Shown: positions 8,747 through 17,639 of the stretch, piece after piece
Position numbering within the stretch: position 1 is the first letter of the stretch
Layout of the letters: every line of letters starts with the position of its first letter
Assembly (NCBI GenBank): GCA_012511325.1
Contig: JAAZGH010000161.1
Coordinates: forward strand, 1-34,033
DNA from: Clostridiales bacterium
GTDB taxonomy: Bacteria; Bacillota; Clostridia; Saccharofermentanales; DTU023
Direction of reading: 5' to 3'
Length of the DNA stretch: 34,033 bases
Made by a program: the position numbers and the translations under genes
The notes under the pieces: model-generated
Databases searched by the model: none
Told to the model about the DNA's origin: nothing
What the model saw: the letters and a program-made list of their open reading frames with translations, nothing else

Positions 8747-10321
8747 TCAGAGTTCGATAGTATGTGTAACTCTATCAATTCCACTGAATCTATAGCAGGT
8801 TATATTTTGTTTTAACCCATAATCTGGAGCATATGGCTGCTTGCTTTCTTCCTTATCGCTGTAACTAACTAGATTTACTGGCGTTGCGATATGGACATAC
8901 ACATCAAGCTTTGCCCCCGGTGATTCATCTATTACTTCTATTTGAGCCAGCCTAATCTTAATTGTTCGCGTACATCGTTGACCGTGTGCATCCGTCATCT
9001 CCATCGTAATAGAATCTTCAGTAATGCCATTTACCTTTGTGCTGCTCCGCTTGGCAAGCCGGAAAATCCCCCAGCATTGACTTTGTTCAGTTCCATTAAC
9101 CATCACGGTGTTATGTGCTGCTGTGGAGCGGAAAAAGCTACGTTCTTTACATTGGTAAGCATACGTTCCACAGTTTACCACAATCGGCTTCCCATCGCAG
9201 AACAGCTCATAGCTCATTGCATCACAGTGTGCATGTCCAGGAATATACTTTGGTCCAGGCTGCCCAGCATCTACAACAAGTTTCCATCTTTTCCCGTGAA
9301 TACTCTTCTCAAAGATATAGAAACCACTAGCTTCAAGTCTACCCTTAAATATTGGTTTCAATCCGAACATCTGCTCTGCTGTCATCACCAGCGCATCTAG
9401 ACTCTTCGCCACATTATTCCCGCCATCGTTAAACAGTGGAACACGGTTAAGACCATTTTCGAAGCTATACGCTACATCCAGCATAGGTTGAAGATAGGAC
9501 TCAATTTCTTTATCCGGACGCCCTACACCTACCAATGCCATCGCTACCCTCAGCATTCCTTCAAAGATGATTTTGTGATACATAGGGCTGAGTTCAAAAT
9601 GCATACCATCGGCTAATATTTGTTCTTTATACTCAGCCTTAAAGTCCCTTAACGCTTTTTCTAGCAAAGTATAATCTTTGAAGAACAGCGCTACAAGTAT
9701 GAGACTCTTTAAATTCTCAAAGTAATGGTTACCGAGAATATCCTTTTCAAGATGGGAGGACAAGGAAACGTATAGGGCATGAAGCGAAGATAAGAATTGT
9801 TTTCGAAACTCAGAATACAGCGCTTGGCATACATAACCCTAATAGCTTATCCAAGTGACAATCCGGAGTGCTGTTGTATAAGAGGCCCATCCTGGATTAC
9901 TTCCCTTGGGATTGTAATCTATCCAACACCCAATTATCTCTATCGTTTTATCTAGATACCTTTTTTCGCCAGTGTCTTTCCACGCTCTTACCAGTGGAAA
10001 AAGAAACTCAAAATAATGAAGGTTAAAATTCCAGAGATCAGATTTATCTTCAAACTCCCATCTGGATTTCCAATCAAAATCTTTTCTGCTGTGAAGAATA
10101 GTTATCTTATTTTTCATCAGTTCATCCACGGAAAAACGCGCAAGGAATACAGGATCAAAGTTTAGAGTCTCCGTACTTACGACCTTCTGAATATTTGTTA
10201 TGCATTCTGAAGCGGATACTCCAGGCTTGCACCCCTTGCCGAGCATAATCCGGAGGCGATTGACCACCTGACTGAGCTTCAAATATTTAATTGTATGATA
10301 GTAAAGAGAAACCTTACCCAA
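8747..10321 (-). pseudogene. Heparinase II/III-family protein interrupted by one in-frame TAG
   Basis: The frame from TTG at 10321 (GAGGAG about 11 bases upstream) to the stop at 8747 has 525 codons and is continuous except for TAG at 9839-9841 (codon 161). The first part carries the family's DLWNFNLHYFEFLFPLVRAW and NPGWASYTTALRIVTWISY; the second part, in the same frame, continues GYVCQALYSEFRKQ, HLEKDILGNHYFENLKSLI and ADGMHFELSPMYHKI, then the C-terminal beta-sandwich domain with GHAHCDAMSYELF and STAAHNTVMVNG. No bases seem lost at the break, so this is a point change and not an indel. Relatives in polysaccharide loci may act as lyases or glycan-modifying enzymes. If translation restarted at ATG 9763 a C-terminal 338-residue product is possible, but the toroid domain would be cut. 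Either recently inactivated, read through, or a sequencing error. Confidence 0.82.
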
Positions 10322-10343
10322 TACTTATTGTCTCCTCTCATTT

Positions 10344-10484
10344 TCAGAAACGATACACTCTTGGCAGATCGCGGATGTTGTGGTAATCCAGAACAAATTC
10401 TCTTGACAGCCCATACGGATTATCTTTCATCTCGTTGTGCTTTACCATTACGACCTCGAGGTCAGCATCTACAAAGAAGGTGTT
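10344..10484 (-). pseudogene. C-terminal remnant of a UDP-ManNAc dehydrogenase (wecC-like)
   Basis: About 46 codons ending in TGA at 10344 read DADLEVVMVKHNEMKDNPYG and then LSREFVLDYHNIRDLPRVYRF. This matches the end of the UDP-binding domain of nucleotide-sugar dehydrogenases: a strand VVMV, the H-N-E turn, a helix, then VLDxxN and a closing VYR-hydrophobic motif; the intact dehydrogenase at 11919-13148 ends in a similar way (LVVVMVGHANI, VFDTRNSL, KKIYRL). Upstream codons are interrupted by TAG at 10485 and another stop about 30 bases further, and no family sequence is seen there. The remnant sits between the epimerase and heparinase genes, the place where wecC often follows wecB. It appears to be what is left of an older dehydrogenase gene. 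Confidence 0.65.
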
Positions 10485-10680
10485 CTAGATTATGGCGCTG
10501 GTTCTTCACAACATTTCAGCATGGAACTGTCAAATAATGTTCTCAACTTTAGACTCCCATTTCTAATGTAAATTGTCGTTTTTAGTTAATGTACTGGCAG
10601 TAGAATTCCTTTTTGGTCAGAAAGTGAGGGATTATTTCTGGTCAAAAAGGAGATATTTCATCTTGCCAAATACAAATAAA
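10485..10680. other. Non-coding spacer between dehydrogenase remnant and epimerase gene
   Basis: No coding sequence is recognisable. The part near 10490-10600 may be decayed sequence of the lost dehydrogenase gene but shows no family motif. It contains the inverted repeat at 10607-10651. Confidence 0.4.
10607..10651. repeat. Imperfect inverted repeat, 17-bp arms, 11-base spacer
   Basis: The arms TCCTTTTTGGTCAGAAA and TTTCTGGTCAAAAAGGA pair along their length, apart from a central GT/GT step (G-T wobbles in a + strand transcript, A-C mismatches in a - strand one). The spacer is GTGAGGGATTA. Each arm also resembles the other as a direct repeat (TTTTTGGTCAGAAA against TTTCTGGTCAAAAA). It lies 30 bases past the end of the epimerase gene. 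There is no T-run after it on the - strand, so it is not a typical intrinsic terminator. Confidence 0.6.
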
Positions 10681-11787
10681 TCAACCCAACTCAGTGCAAA
10701 GTATATCAGCTATGCGTATGCTTGCTTGTCCATCGCCATACGGGTTGCTAGCTTCACTCATTTCGCGATAAACACTCTGATTATTTAGCAATTCGTATAA
10801 CGCCTGATAAATGATACTTTCTTCCGTCCCGACAAGTTTGAGGGTTCCTGCTTCAATTCCTTCCGGCCTCTCTGTTTTATCCCTCATCACTAGCACAGGT
10901 TTACCTAGAGATGGCGCCTCTTCTTGAATGCCGCCTGAATCGGTAATAATCAGATATGAACGAGCCATGAAGTTATGAAAGTCAACCACATCCATGGGTT
11001 CAATGATGCGAATCCTATCCATACCGGAAAGTCCTGCTTGAGCTGCCTTACGCACCGATGGATTCATGTGTATCGGATAGATGGCCTTGACATCCGAATG
11101 CTCAGAGACGATTCTGCGTATTGCTCGAAACATTTGACGCATTGGGGCTCCAAGATTCTCTCGTCGATGAGCTGTGATAAGGATTAAACGGCTATCGCTT
11201 ACCCAATCAAGTGCAGGATGCCGATAATTCTTTAAAATTGTTGTCTTAAGCGCATCAATAGCAGTATTACCAGTTACATAGATATGTGAGCCATCTTTCC
11301 CTTCAGCCAAAAGGTTATCGCGAGATTTTTCGGTAGGCACAAAATCATATCTGCTAATAATACTAACAGCCTGTCTGTTAAATTCCTCAGGGTAAGGGGA
11401 ATAGATATCATATGTTCGCAAACCAGCCTCTACATGCCCGACTGGTATTTGTAGATAGAAACTCGCCAAAGCCGCTACGAAAGTAGTACTGGTATCTCCA
11501 TGCACTAAAACAATGTCTGGCTTTACATCCACCAATACCTTTTTAATATCAATTAGTATATTGCACGTTATATCGAAAAGGTTCTGCTGGTTCTTCATGA
11601 TTGAAAGATCATACTCAGGTATCACATCAAAAGTTTTCAGCACTTGATCAAGCATTTGTCTGTGCTGTCCCGTGACACAAACAATTGTCTTTATCCCTTG
11701 TCTTGTCCTAAGCTCCTTTATTAGTGGACACATTTTTATTGCTTCTGGCCTAGTTCCAAATATAACTAGAATTGTTTTCGTCTTCAT
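10681..11787 (-). CDS. wecB: UDP-N-acetylglucosamine 2-epimerase (non-hydrolysing)
   Basis: Interconverts UDP-GlcNAc and UDP-ManNAc in the cytoplasm, feeding the dehydrogenase encoded just upstream. The 368-residue length is normal. Visible family motifs are FGTRPEAIKMCPLI at 10-23, VHGDTSTT around Asp98, GHVEAGLRT around Glu120, PYPEEFNR at 132-138, ITAHRREN around His207, and DSGGIQEEAP near residue 280, which together form the UDP-binding and catalytic sites; all expected acidic and histidine residues are present. The start ATG at 11787 is preceded directly by AGGGA, a short spacing. A 131-base gap separates it from the dehydrogenase gene upstream. In the - strand direction that gap contains TTGACA, a possible secondary promoter element, but no convincing -10. 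The conversion is the first step towards ManNAcA. Confidence 0.95.
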   Translation of the reverse strand: MKTKTILVIFGTRPEAIKMCPLIKELRTRQGIKTIVCVTGQHRQMLDQVLKTFDVIPEYDLSIMKNQQNLFDITCNILIDIKKVLVDVKPDIVLVHGDTSTTFVAALASFYLQIPVGHVEAGLRTYDIYSPYPEEFNRQAVSIISRYDFVPTEKSRDNLLAEGKDGSHIYVTGNTAIDALKTTILKNYRHPALDWVSDSRLILITAHRRENLGAPMRQMFRAIRRIVSEHSDVKAIYPIHMNPSVRKAAQAGLSGMDRIRIIEPMDVVDFHNFMARSYLIITDSGGIQEEAPSLGKPVLVMRDKTERPEGIEAGTLKLVGTEESIIYQALYELLNNQSVYREMSEASNPYGDGQASIRIADILCTELG

Positions 11788-11918
11788 TCCCTATACACAA
11801 TTAATTCTTATCGTCAAAAAACTAAAATTAATGTTACTTAAACATGTCAAACCCTTAATAATACTAATACATCTCAAACGCAATTATTTGTAGTTTATAA
11901 TGTCTTTTTAGTATTTCT

Positions 11919-13148
11919 TCACAATCTATAAATCTTCTTCGCGGCACCATCAGACAGACTGTTTCTTGTGTCAAAAACAATTTTATCCTTCAGCTTTTCA
12001 GCATGACTATATATATTCGCGTGCCCAACCATTACCACGACTAGATCAATATCTTCTATAAAAGTATCAAATTCATGATATTGATTTTCAATAATGTTCT
12101 CTTTAACAAATGGATCATAAACCTTAATGCAACTAGCTAAATTGTGTTCCATTTGATCTAATAATTGCAACGTTGGACTTTCACGTGTGTCATCTACATT
12201 CTCTTTGTACGTTAACCCATATAACCCTACTCGCCTCACATCCTCAATTCCATGTATTTTCATAATATCTATCATTCGTTCAAGAATAAACTCTGGCATA
12301 GAGTCATTAACGTTTCGAGCAGCAAGAATGACATTTACTAGACTGGGGTAATCCCCGACCAAAAACCAGGGATCCACAGGTATGCAATGACCTCCAACTC
12401 CCGGCCCAGGTGACATTATACTAACTCTCGGATGCTTATTAGCAATCCGGATTATTTCATAAACATCCATATTATCACTTCTGCATATCTTAGCTAATTC
12501 ATTCGCAAAAGCAATATTTACATCTCTATATGTATTTTCAACAACTTTTGTCATCTCCGCCGTTCTAATATCAGTTATAACAATTTCTCCCTTACAAAAA
12601 GAAGAGTATAGGAGTTTTATTCTCTCTGCAACGAATAGTTCATCTGCGCCGATAGTTCTCGAATTAAATATTAATTCGTGAACCATATTCCCAGGGATTA
12701 TGCGTTCAGGTGCATGCACAATGTGAATATCCACACCTAACTTATATCTACTCTTTCCCACAACAGGCCTTATGAAACGATCTATAGTGCCGGGAGAAAC
12801 TGTAGACTCAATTACAATAATTGCACCTTTCGGACAAATTGACATAATAGATTCTAGAGCACCTATTATGTATGTAGGATCAATTTTTTTCGATTTCTTA
12901 TCATATGGTGTAGGCACGGCAATAATATAAACATCTGCTTTTTGATATTCAGTTGTAAAACGGATCCCTTCCTTAAACGCACTATCTAAAAGATCTATAA
13001 TACCCTCTTCTTTGAAAGAAATATGTCCTGCATTGAGTTGTTGTATCAACCGTTCATTACAATCTGTGCCAACTACTTTAACTCCATGAGTGGCAAACAT
13101 CAACGCGGTTGGTAAACCAATGTAACCTAAACCAATAATATTAATCAT
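11919..13148 (-). CDS. wecC: UDP-N-acetyl-D-mannosamine dehydrogenase
   Basis: An NAD-dependent four-electron dehydrogenase that oxidises UDP-ManNAc to UDP-ManNAcA. The 409-residue protein starts with the Rossmann loop IIGLGYIGLPTALMFA, has ESTVSPGT at 114-121, the central helix EMTKVVENTYRDVNIAFANE at 198-217, and the catalytic cysteine C255 in GPGVGGHCIPVDPWFL; the WFL after the Cys loop is characteristic of the ManNAc rather than the glucose dehydrogenases. The ATG at 13148 overlaps the stop of the upstream glycosyltransferase as ATGA, so the two are translationally coupled. Together with the epimerase it gives a two-step pathway to UDP-ManNAcA. UDP-GlcNAc or UDP-GalNAc dehydrogenase is the main alternative. 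Confidence 0.9.
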   Translation of the reverse strand: MINIIGLGYIGLPTALMFATHGVKVVGTDCNERLIQQLNAGHISFKEEGIIDLLDSAFKEGIRFTTEYQKADVYIIAVPTPYDKKSKKIDPTYIIGALESIMSICPKGAIIVIESTVSPGTIDRFIRPVVGKSRYKLGVDIHIVHAPERIIPGNMVHELIFNSRTIGADELFVAERIKLLYSSFCKGEIVITDIRTAEMTKVVENTYRDVNIAFANELAKICRSDNMDVYEIIRIANKHPRVSIMSPGPGVGGHCIPVDPWFLVGDYPSLVNVILAARNVNDSMPEFILERMIDIMKIHGIEDVRRVGLYGLTYKENVDDTRESPTLQLLDQMEHNLASCIKVYDPFVKENIIENQYHEFDTFIEDIDLVVVMVGHANIYSHAEKLKDKIVFDTRNSLSDGAAKKIYRL

Positions 13149-14476
13149 AGCTTAAATTCTATTTCCCCTTTTTCATAATCATTATTTCCCAACACATAAT
13201 TTATCACATTAATTAACTTCTTTGACAAAACATTAAAATCAAAATCGGAAGCAGCCTTGCGCGCATTATCACACATTTCAAGATAATCTTCGTTTTTTGC
13301 ATGATAAAGAGTCATTACAGCCTCTGCAAGCTTATCAGGGGTATATTCATTCAATTCAACTCCACAACTATATCTCTTAATTAGGGAATATCCCATTTTC
13401 ACTGTAGATATAATCGGTTTTCCGCTTGCCATATACTCAAACAATTTTCTTGAACTATTTCCTCGCGACCAATTATACTTGCTCTGACTATAATTGAGTA
13501 AATTTACAGAAGAATGACTCAGTACGAATGGAATATACTTTCGCTCCACAAAGCCTTTCAATACTACATTACAGAGTTGCTGATCTTTAACTCGTTTCTT
13601 TAGAGATTCAAGTTGGTTGCCGTTGCCATATATAAGAAATCGTATTTTGGGGTTGTTCTTAAGCAAGACAGCGCAATCAAGTATTTGCCCAACATTATTA
13701 ACTTCTCGAATTGAGCCAGTATAAATAACTCTGAATAGGTCATCATCAAGATCTTCATCTTCAAAGCTATTTCCCCAAGCTTGCTGATCAAAACGAGCGA
13801 GATGAACACCATTGTTGATATAAAAGCACTTATTCAAATCGATATCACCTCCTTGGTCTGCGTCCCATTTTTTCTCCTTTATGTAGTCTACATCTCCTTC
13901 TTTTGTAAAGATAATGGCGTTAGCGTTTTTGTAGATATGGTGTTCACCAGCAGTTAGCATTCGACCTAATAAACTATTTGATTTAACTTTTCCCAAAACA
14001 AATATGGCCTCCGGCCAGAGGTCACGAATCTCCACTACCACGGGAGTTCTTAATTGTCTGCCTAATTTCAGTCCTACCTTACAGGCAAGCGGTTGAGGAG
14101 ATGAAGCAATTATGAGGTCAGGTTTACCAATCAACAATAGTAGCTTTTTTTTCAATTTTACTAAATTACGCGCAAATGTAAACATGTTCCAAATTCTATC
14201 AAAAGAATTTGTCTTATATGGAGCTGACTTAACAAAAACAAAAGGTATATCGCCTGCCATTTTGACAGTAAAGCCTTCCTTACCCGTTTCAACTATATTT
14301 TCAGAATTATGAATAGTGCTTGCACAAATAATATTAACTTTGTATCTTTCCTGTATTAGCTTTTCAGCGAAAGAATAGTGTCTTCCCTCGAGATTTTCAT
14401 ACATATCAGAGGCATAGTGGTTGATAATCCAGATGTTAGGTCTACAAGCAGCACAATTCATATTTTTATCATCCAT
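13145..14476 (-). CDS. GT4-family glycosyltransferase, WbuB-like
   Basis: A 443-residue GT-B enzyme of the WbuB type (known members move an aminosugar such as FucNAc onto the lipid-linked primer). Seen are WIINHYASDMYENLEGRHY at the N-terminus, the linker strand VEIRDLWPEAI, and the donor domain with VIYTGSIREVNNVGQIL, the SRGNSSRKLFEYMASGKPI segment that replaces the usual E-x7-E region in this subgroup, and VELNEYTPDKLAEAV. The ATG at 14476 is preferred over ATG 14494 because AAAGGA lies 9 bases before it, whereas no site precedes the longer form. Its stop overlaps the start of wecC, so the enzyme may use the aminosugar or uronate made by that pathway. That donor assignment is inference. 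Confidence 0.88.
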   Translation of the reverse strand: MDDKNMNCAACRPNIWIINHYASDMYENLEGRHYSFAEKLIQERYKVNIICASTIHNSENIVETGKEGFTVKMAGDIPFVFVKSAPYKTNSFDRIWNMFTFARNLVKLKKKLLLLIGKPDLIIASSPQPLACKVGLKLGRQLRTPVVVEIRDLWPEAIFVLGKVKSNSLLGRMLTAGEHHIYKNANAIIFTKEGDVDYIKEKKWDADQGGDIDLNKCFYINNGVHLARFDQQAWGNSFEDEDLDDDLFRVIYTGSIREVNNVGQILDCAVLLKNNPKIRFLIYGNGNQLESLKKRVKDQQLCNVVLKGFVERKYIPFVLSHSSVNLLNYSQSKYNWSRGNSSRKLFEYMASGKPIISTVKMGYSLIKRYSCGVELNEYTPDKLAEAVMTLYHAKNEDYLEMCDNARKAASDFDFNVLSKKLINVINYVLGNNDYEKGEIEFKL

Positions 14477-14537
14477 TGAACATAATCCTTTCATATTTAC
14501 ACCAATTACAACGTGATAGTGTAATAGAGAACTTTGA

Positions 14538-15236
14538 TTATTTCCTTATATCATAAGATCCGTCCGCACAAAGAACCTTAGGTATCGTAGCTAGTAGAAT
14601 TTTAAAATCTTGTCGGAAATTAACATTTCTAGCATACAAATTATCTAGATAAGCCTTGTTATCATCTAGAATTTTATCTCGTCCGCTAATTTGTGACAAA
14701 CCGGTCATACCTGGCAGTACACTGTATGCGCCACCTTTTCGCCTAACCTCGTGCATTTCCACCTCTTCTGGTATAAGAGGTCTGGGACCAACAAGTGACA
14801 TACTGCCAAGTACTACATTTATCAACTGAGGTAGCTCATCAAGACTGTATTTCCGCAATGCTTTGCCAACTCGTGTCACCAACATATCCGAATTATCTAT
14901 AGACTTGGTAGGCAGGTTGGCTGGTACATAGGCAAACATAGTACGAAATTTAAATATGTTAAATGGCTTACCCTGGTAGCCTATTCGAACCTGACGGAAC
15001 ACGGGTTTGCCCTTTGGATCATCAATTACAATAATAATAGCAATTAATATTAATATTGGAAGTAGAATAATTAATGCAACAGATGCCAGTAGGAAATCCA
15101 TGGTTCGTTTAACGTACTTATATATTCCTGGTCTTTTTTTATAGTTGATATGATTATGGGACATGTTCACATAGTCACTGTAAGTATACGTTACAGAAAC
15201 AGTCTCCCTGTTTGGTGCTTCTTTTATCTCGTTCAT
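14538..15236 (-). CDS. Undecaprenyl-phosphate sugar-1-phosphate transferase (short PglC-like type)
   Basis: The priming enzyme that starts the lipid-linked repeat unit by moving a sugar-1-phosphate from a UDP-sugar to undecaprenyl phosphate at the membrane. The 232-residue protein has a single hydrophobic segment (DFLLASVALIILLPILILIA) after the KRTMD motif, then FRQVRIGYQGKPFNIFKFRT, KYSLDELPQLINVVLGSMSL, VGPRPLIPEE and PGMTGLSQISGR; these are the blocks of the bacterial sugar transferase family. It lacks the extra N-terminal membrane domain of WbaP/WcaJ, so it is the short monotopic class. The ATG at 15236 is preferred over TTG 15242 because TAGGAAT lies about 7 bases upstream. It follows cpsB after 148 bases that hold no gene. 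The sugar moved is unknown. Confidence 0.92.
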   Translation of the reverse strand: MNEIKEAPNRETVSVTYTYSDYVNMSHNHINYKKRPGIYKYVKRTMDFLLASVALIILLPILILIAIIIVIDDPKGKPVFRQVRIGYQGKPFNIFKFRTMFAYVPANLPTKSIDNSDMLVTRVGKALRKYSLDELPQLINVVLGSMSLVGPRPLIPEEVEMHEVRRKGGAYSVLPGMTGLSQISGRDKILDDNKAYLDNLYARNVNFRQDFKILLATIPKVLCADGSYDIRK

Positions 15237-15384
15237 ACCCAATTCCTACGCAACAAAGCTCCTATTATCATCCGTTAAATTACGCAATCTTTTGTAACAA
15301 TAAGTCCATAATTCACATGTTAGATATTTTTGGTGTTTAATGTTGGTGAATCTTTTTTCTAATGCAGTCGGCTGTTTTTCTCTT

Positions 15385-16074
15385 TTAATATATATCATTA
15401 AGTTCTTCTTCCGTTAGCTTTGCTTTCAGCTGTGATCTGTACTTTTCTACTTCCGGACTGCGCTTGCCTGTTATGCGATGGCAGTCGGTGCCTAAAAACT
15501 GTATGTGTCCTTGCTTAAGATATTTTAAGCACCTCTGTTTTGTCAAAAAACCTGCATCTAAAAAATTTAAGTTGAGTTGCATATAAACATCTAATTGCGT
15601 AAATTGCTTAAATACCTTTTGTTTTAGCATAAAAGGATAGCGGTCAATATGGGCTAGAACGATTTTGATCGGATATCTGGAATATATTTCTGCAATTAAA
15701 TTCAATTCATGTTCCGGCTCTGACTTCGGGGACGACATCTCCAGCAGGAGTAGATCTGTCCCTTCGATACATAGATTATCTAAGTTGGCATAATTAAAGA
15801 TAGCAGGAATGGCATAGACCTCTGCTCCCAGGCGATATTTCATGCCAGAACGGTATAATGTCGATTTTAGCGCTTGGAAAGATTCTTCTCTTCTTTGGAG
15901 AAAATTGTCAACGGATTCTTTATGTGAATAGTAATGGGGTGTCAAAAATATTTCCTCAATTCCTTGCTTGCTTAAAGAAAGAATCATCTGCTCTGATTCT
16001 TCGACATTCTGCGCGCCATCATCCATTCCCGGAAGAATATGCGTATGGGAATCAATAAACCTAAAGTGCTTCAT
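15385..16074 (-). CDS. cpsB: CpsB/CapC-type manganese-dependent tyrosine phosphatase (PHP family)
   Basis: Removes phosphate from the tyrosine tail of the CpsD kinase in the cytoplasm and so tunes chain assembly. PHP metal-binding motifs are visible: FIDSHTHILPGMDDGA near the N-terminus, LTPHYYSH, GAEVY, AHIDRYPF and GTDCHR. The ATG at 16074 puts the HTH motif at residues 9-11, as in other members; an in-frame ATG at 16119 overlapping the end of cpsD is also possible, and neither has a strong ribosome site, which suggests translational coupling to cpsD. The order cpsC-cpsD-cpsB followed by a priming transferase is a typical Gram-positive capsule set, although cpsB is often first in streptococci. 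Confidence 0.9.
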   Translation of the reverse strand: MKHFRFIDSHTHILPGMDDGAQNVEESEQMILSLSKQGIEEIFLTPHYYSHKESVDNFLQRREESFQALKSTLYRSGMKYRLGAEVYAIPAIFNYANLDNLCIEGTDLLLLEMSSPKSEPEHELNLIAEIYSRYPIKIVLAHIDRYPFMLKQKVFKQFTQLDVYMQLNLNFLDAGFLTKQRCLKYLKQGHIQFLGTDCHRITGKRSPEVEKYRSQLKAKLTEEELNDIY

Positions 16075-16108
16075 CACTCTATCACTATTTTGTGAATAAT
16101 AGATCTTA

Positions 16109-16843
16109 TTATTCTCCATACCTGTAATTATAGGCATAGCCGTAGCCATAATCCTGTTTGGTAAAGTCAACATCATTTAGTATAACACCTAAAATTGTTG
16201 CCTGGGCCTTTTCCAAAGTTTCAATGGTCAATTTCAATGCCGGCTTTGTTGACTGAGATGCCCTTGCCACGATAACAACTCCATCCGTATGTGTAGCAAA
16301 AGAACTGGCATCTGTTATCTGCAATACGGGAGGCGTATCTATGATGATATAGTCAAATTGCTCTCCCAATTTCTTCAGAAAACTTTGAAATAATTTTCCT
16401 GACAGAAATACCGAAGGGTTTGGCACTCTTGTGCCGCTCGGCATCACATAAAAGTTTTCTTTTTGATTATAGATACAGGATTCCGAGAAAGTATTTTTAT
16501 TGGACAGAATATCTGTTAAACCGGGTTTATTCGGAATATTCAAATAGCGGTGCAGTTTCGGAGCGTGCAAATCACAACCTAAAATTATTACTTTGTTCTC
16601 ATGAATACTGCCAAAGGACCTGGCCAAATTCACAGAACAAAAAGTCTTGCCTTCGCCTTGTAAGCCGCTCGTAACAATGAAGGTCTTGCCCGTACCATCA
16701 TATTTGATAATCGAATAGTCGATATTTATTCTGGCACTGTTAAAATATTCCCTGACTTGTTCTATATTTCTATTAGCGAGTTCTATTTTTTGCCTGCTGG
16801 CCGGATCGCGCTCTCTGGGTTGAAGTCCGTTATTCTTAGCCAT
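16109..16843 (-). CDS. cpsD: BY-kinase, CpsD/CapB-type tyrosine kinase
   Basis: An autophosphorylating tyrosine kinase that works with the membrane protein CpsC to control polysaccharide polymerisation and export. The 244-residue protein has a P-loop SGLQGEGKT at 59-67, a Walker A' segment VIILGCDLHAPKLH with Asp91, and a Walker B YIIIDTPPV with Asp169. The last 15 residues (QDYGYGYAYNYRYGE) hold six tyrosines at alternating positions, the expected autophosphorylation cluster. As in Gram-positive systems the kinase has no membrane domain and needs CpsC from the gene 16 bases upstream. The usual Arg in the A' motif (DxRxP) is a His here, a mild departure. The start at 16843 is the only sensible one. 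Confidence 0.94.
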   Translation of the reverse strand: MAKNNGLQPRERDPASRQKIELANRNIEQVREYFNSARINIDYSIIKYDGTGKTFIVTSGLQGEGKTFCSVNLARSFGSIHENKVIILGCDLHAPKLHRYLNIPNKPGLTDILSNKNTFSESCIYNQKENFYVMPSGTRVPNPSVFLSGKLFQSFLKKLGEQFDYIIIDTPPVLQITDASSFATHTDGVVIVARASQSTKPALKLTIETLEKAQATILGVILNDVDFTKQDYGYGYAYNYRYGE

Positions 16844-16859
16844 CCTGCTGACCTTTCTC

Positions 16860-17552
16860 TTATTTAATTTTGGGCACGATGCCTATGATTTTAATATCGA
16901 AATTCTTTGTTATATCCTCTTCCGTTTTAAGTTTAATATCTAATATATCTCTTAGAACAGCCAGCGCAGAGCCCAAAAACAAGCCCAGGACAAAGCCCAG
17001 GGCTGTATTGCGCATAACATTCGGAGTTGACTGTTCTTTCGCCAGTAGAGGCTGGTCAACGACTATCAAGGTCGCATTCGCTTTGACTTCATTCATGGCC
17101 TTCGGGGCAGTCTTTGCGATTTTCTGTGCAATTTCTAATGATAGCTCAGGGCTGGTTGTACGCACACTGGCCTGTAGAATTTCCGTGTCTTGTATGCTTC
17201 TATAGGTGATCATTTCCCTTAATTCAGCGGCGGACAGATCCAATCCTGTTTCTGCCGACAATAAATCCAAAAATGAATTGGTTGTCATCAGCTCTATATA
17301 TGTATTGGCAATTCTTTGGGCCAGATTTACAGCCTGCAGCCCCAAGCTCGGATTATCTTCATCTGTAGTACTGGCTTCAATATAGAATTGCACTGTGGAA
17401 TCATAAGTCGGAACGAGGACAAATTTATTGATCGCCCAGAAAATCCCGGCCGAAAGCAAGGTAATCAGAATAATCAACGCAATGTGATTTTTCAAGCTTG
17501 ACAGCATATCAAGCAATGATATCTCTACTGTTTGATCCGTTTCTTTCTTCAT
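16860..17552 (-). CDS. cpsC: CpsC/CapA-type chain-length regulator and kinase activator (Wzz family)
   Basis: A 230-residue polysaccharide co-polymerase. Two membrane helices flank an extracellular part: helix 1 about 24-44 (ALIILITLLSAGIFWAINKF) and helix 2 about 183-203 (MRNTALGFVLGLFLGSALAV), with PNV before helix 2 matching the Pro-rich Wzz motif. Between them is a coiled region with NLAQRIANTYIELMTTNSF and the domain typical of Wzz proteins. The C-terminal cytoplasmic tail is short, as expected for the form that binds and activates a separate CpsD. ATG 17552 follows AAGGGGAGT with about 3-5 bases spacing. It is the first gene of the leftward cluster and sits directly downstream of the promoter proposed at 17611-17639. 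Confidence 0.93.
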   Translation of the reverse strand: MKKETDQTVEISLLDMLSSLKNHIALIILITLLSAGIFWAINKFVLVPTYDSTVQFYIEASTTDEDNPSLGLQAVNLAQRIANTYIELMTTNSFLDLLSAETGLDLSAAELREMITYRSIQDTEILQASVRTTSPELSLEIAQKIAKTAPKAMNEVKANATLIVVDQPLLAKEQSTPNVMRNTALGFVLGLFLGSALAVLRDILDIKLKTEEDITKNFDIKIIGIVPKIK

Positions 17553-17610
17553 GTACTCCCCTTAGTAATCTACTTAACTACTAAATATATAGTATGCTAT
17601 GACCGCAATA

Positions 17611-17639
17611 AGTATATCAGCTTGCGAATGGCTCAGCAA
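17611..17639 (-). promoter_or_regulatory. Candidate sigma-70 type promoter of the cps cluster
   Basis: On the - strand, TTGCTG (17639-17634) and TATACT (17616-17611) are separated by 17 bases. The -10 hexamer matches consensus at five of six positions, the -35 at three of six. Transcription would start about 50 bases before the cpsC ATG. It is the only good promoter seen for the leftward genes. Confidence 0.5.

Noticed and set aside
9839-9841. Organism-wide reassignment of TAG
   Set aside because: TAG ends other complete genes here, such as the GT4 gene at 1151-1153 and the acyltransferase at 4477-4479.
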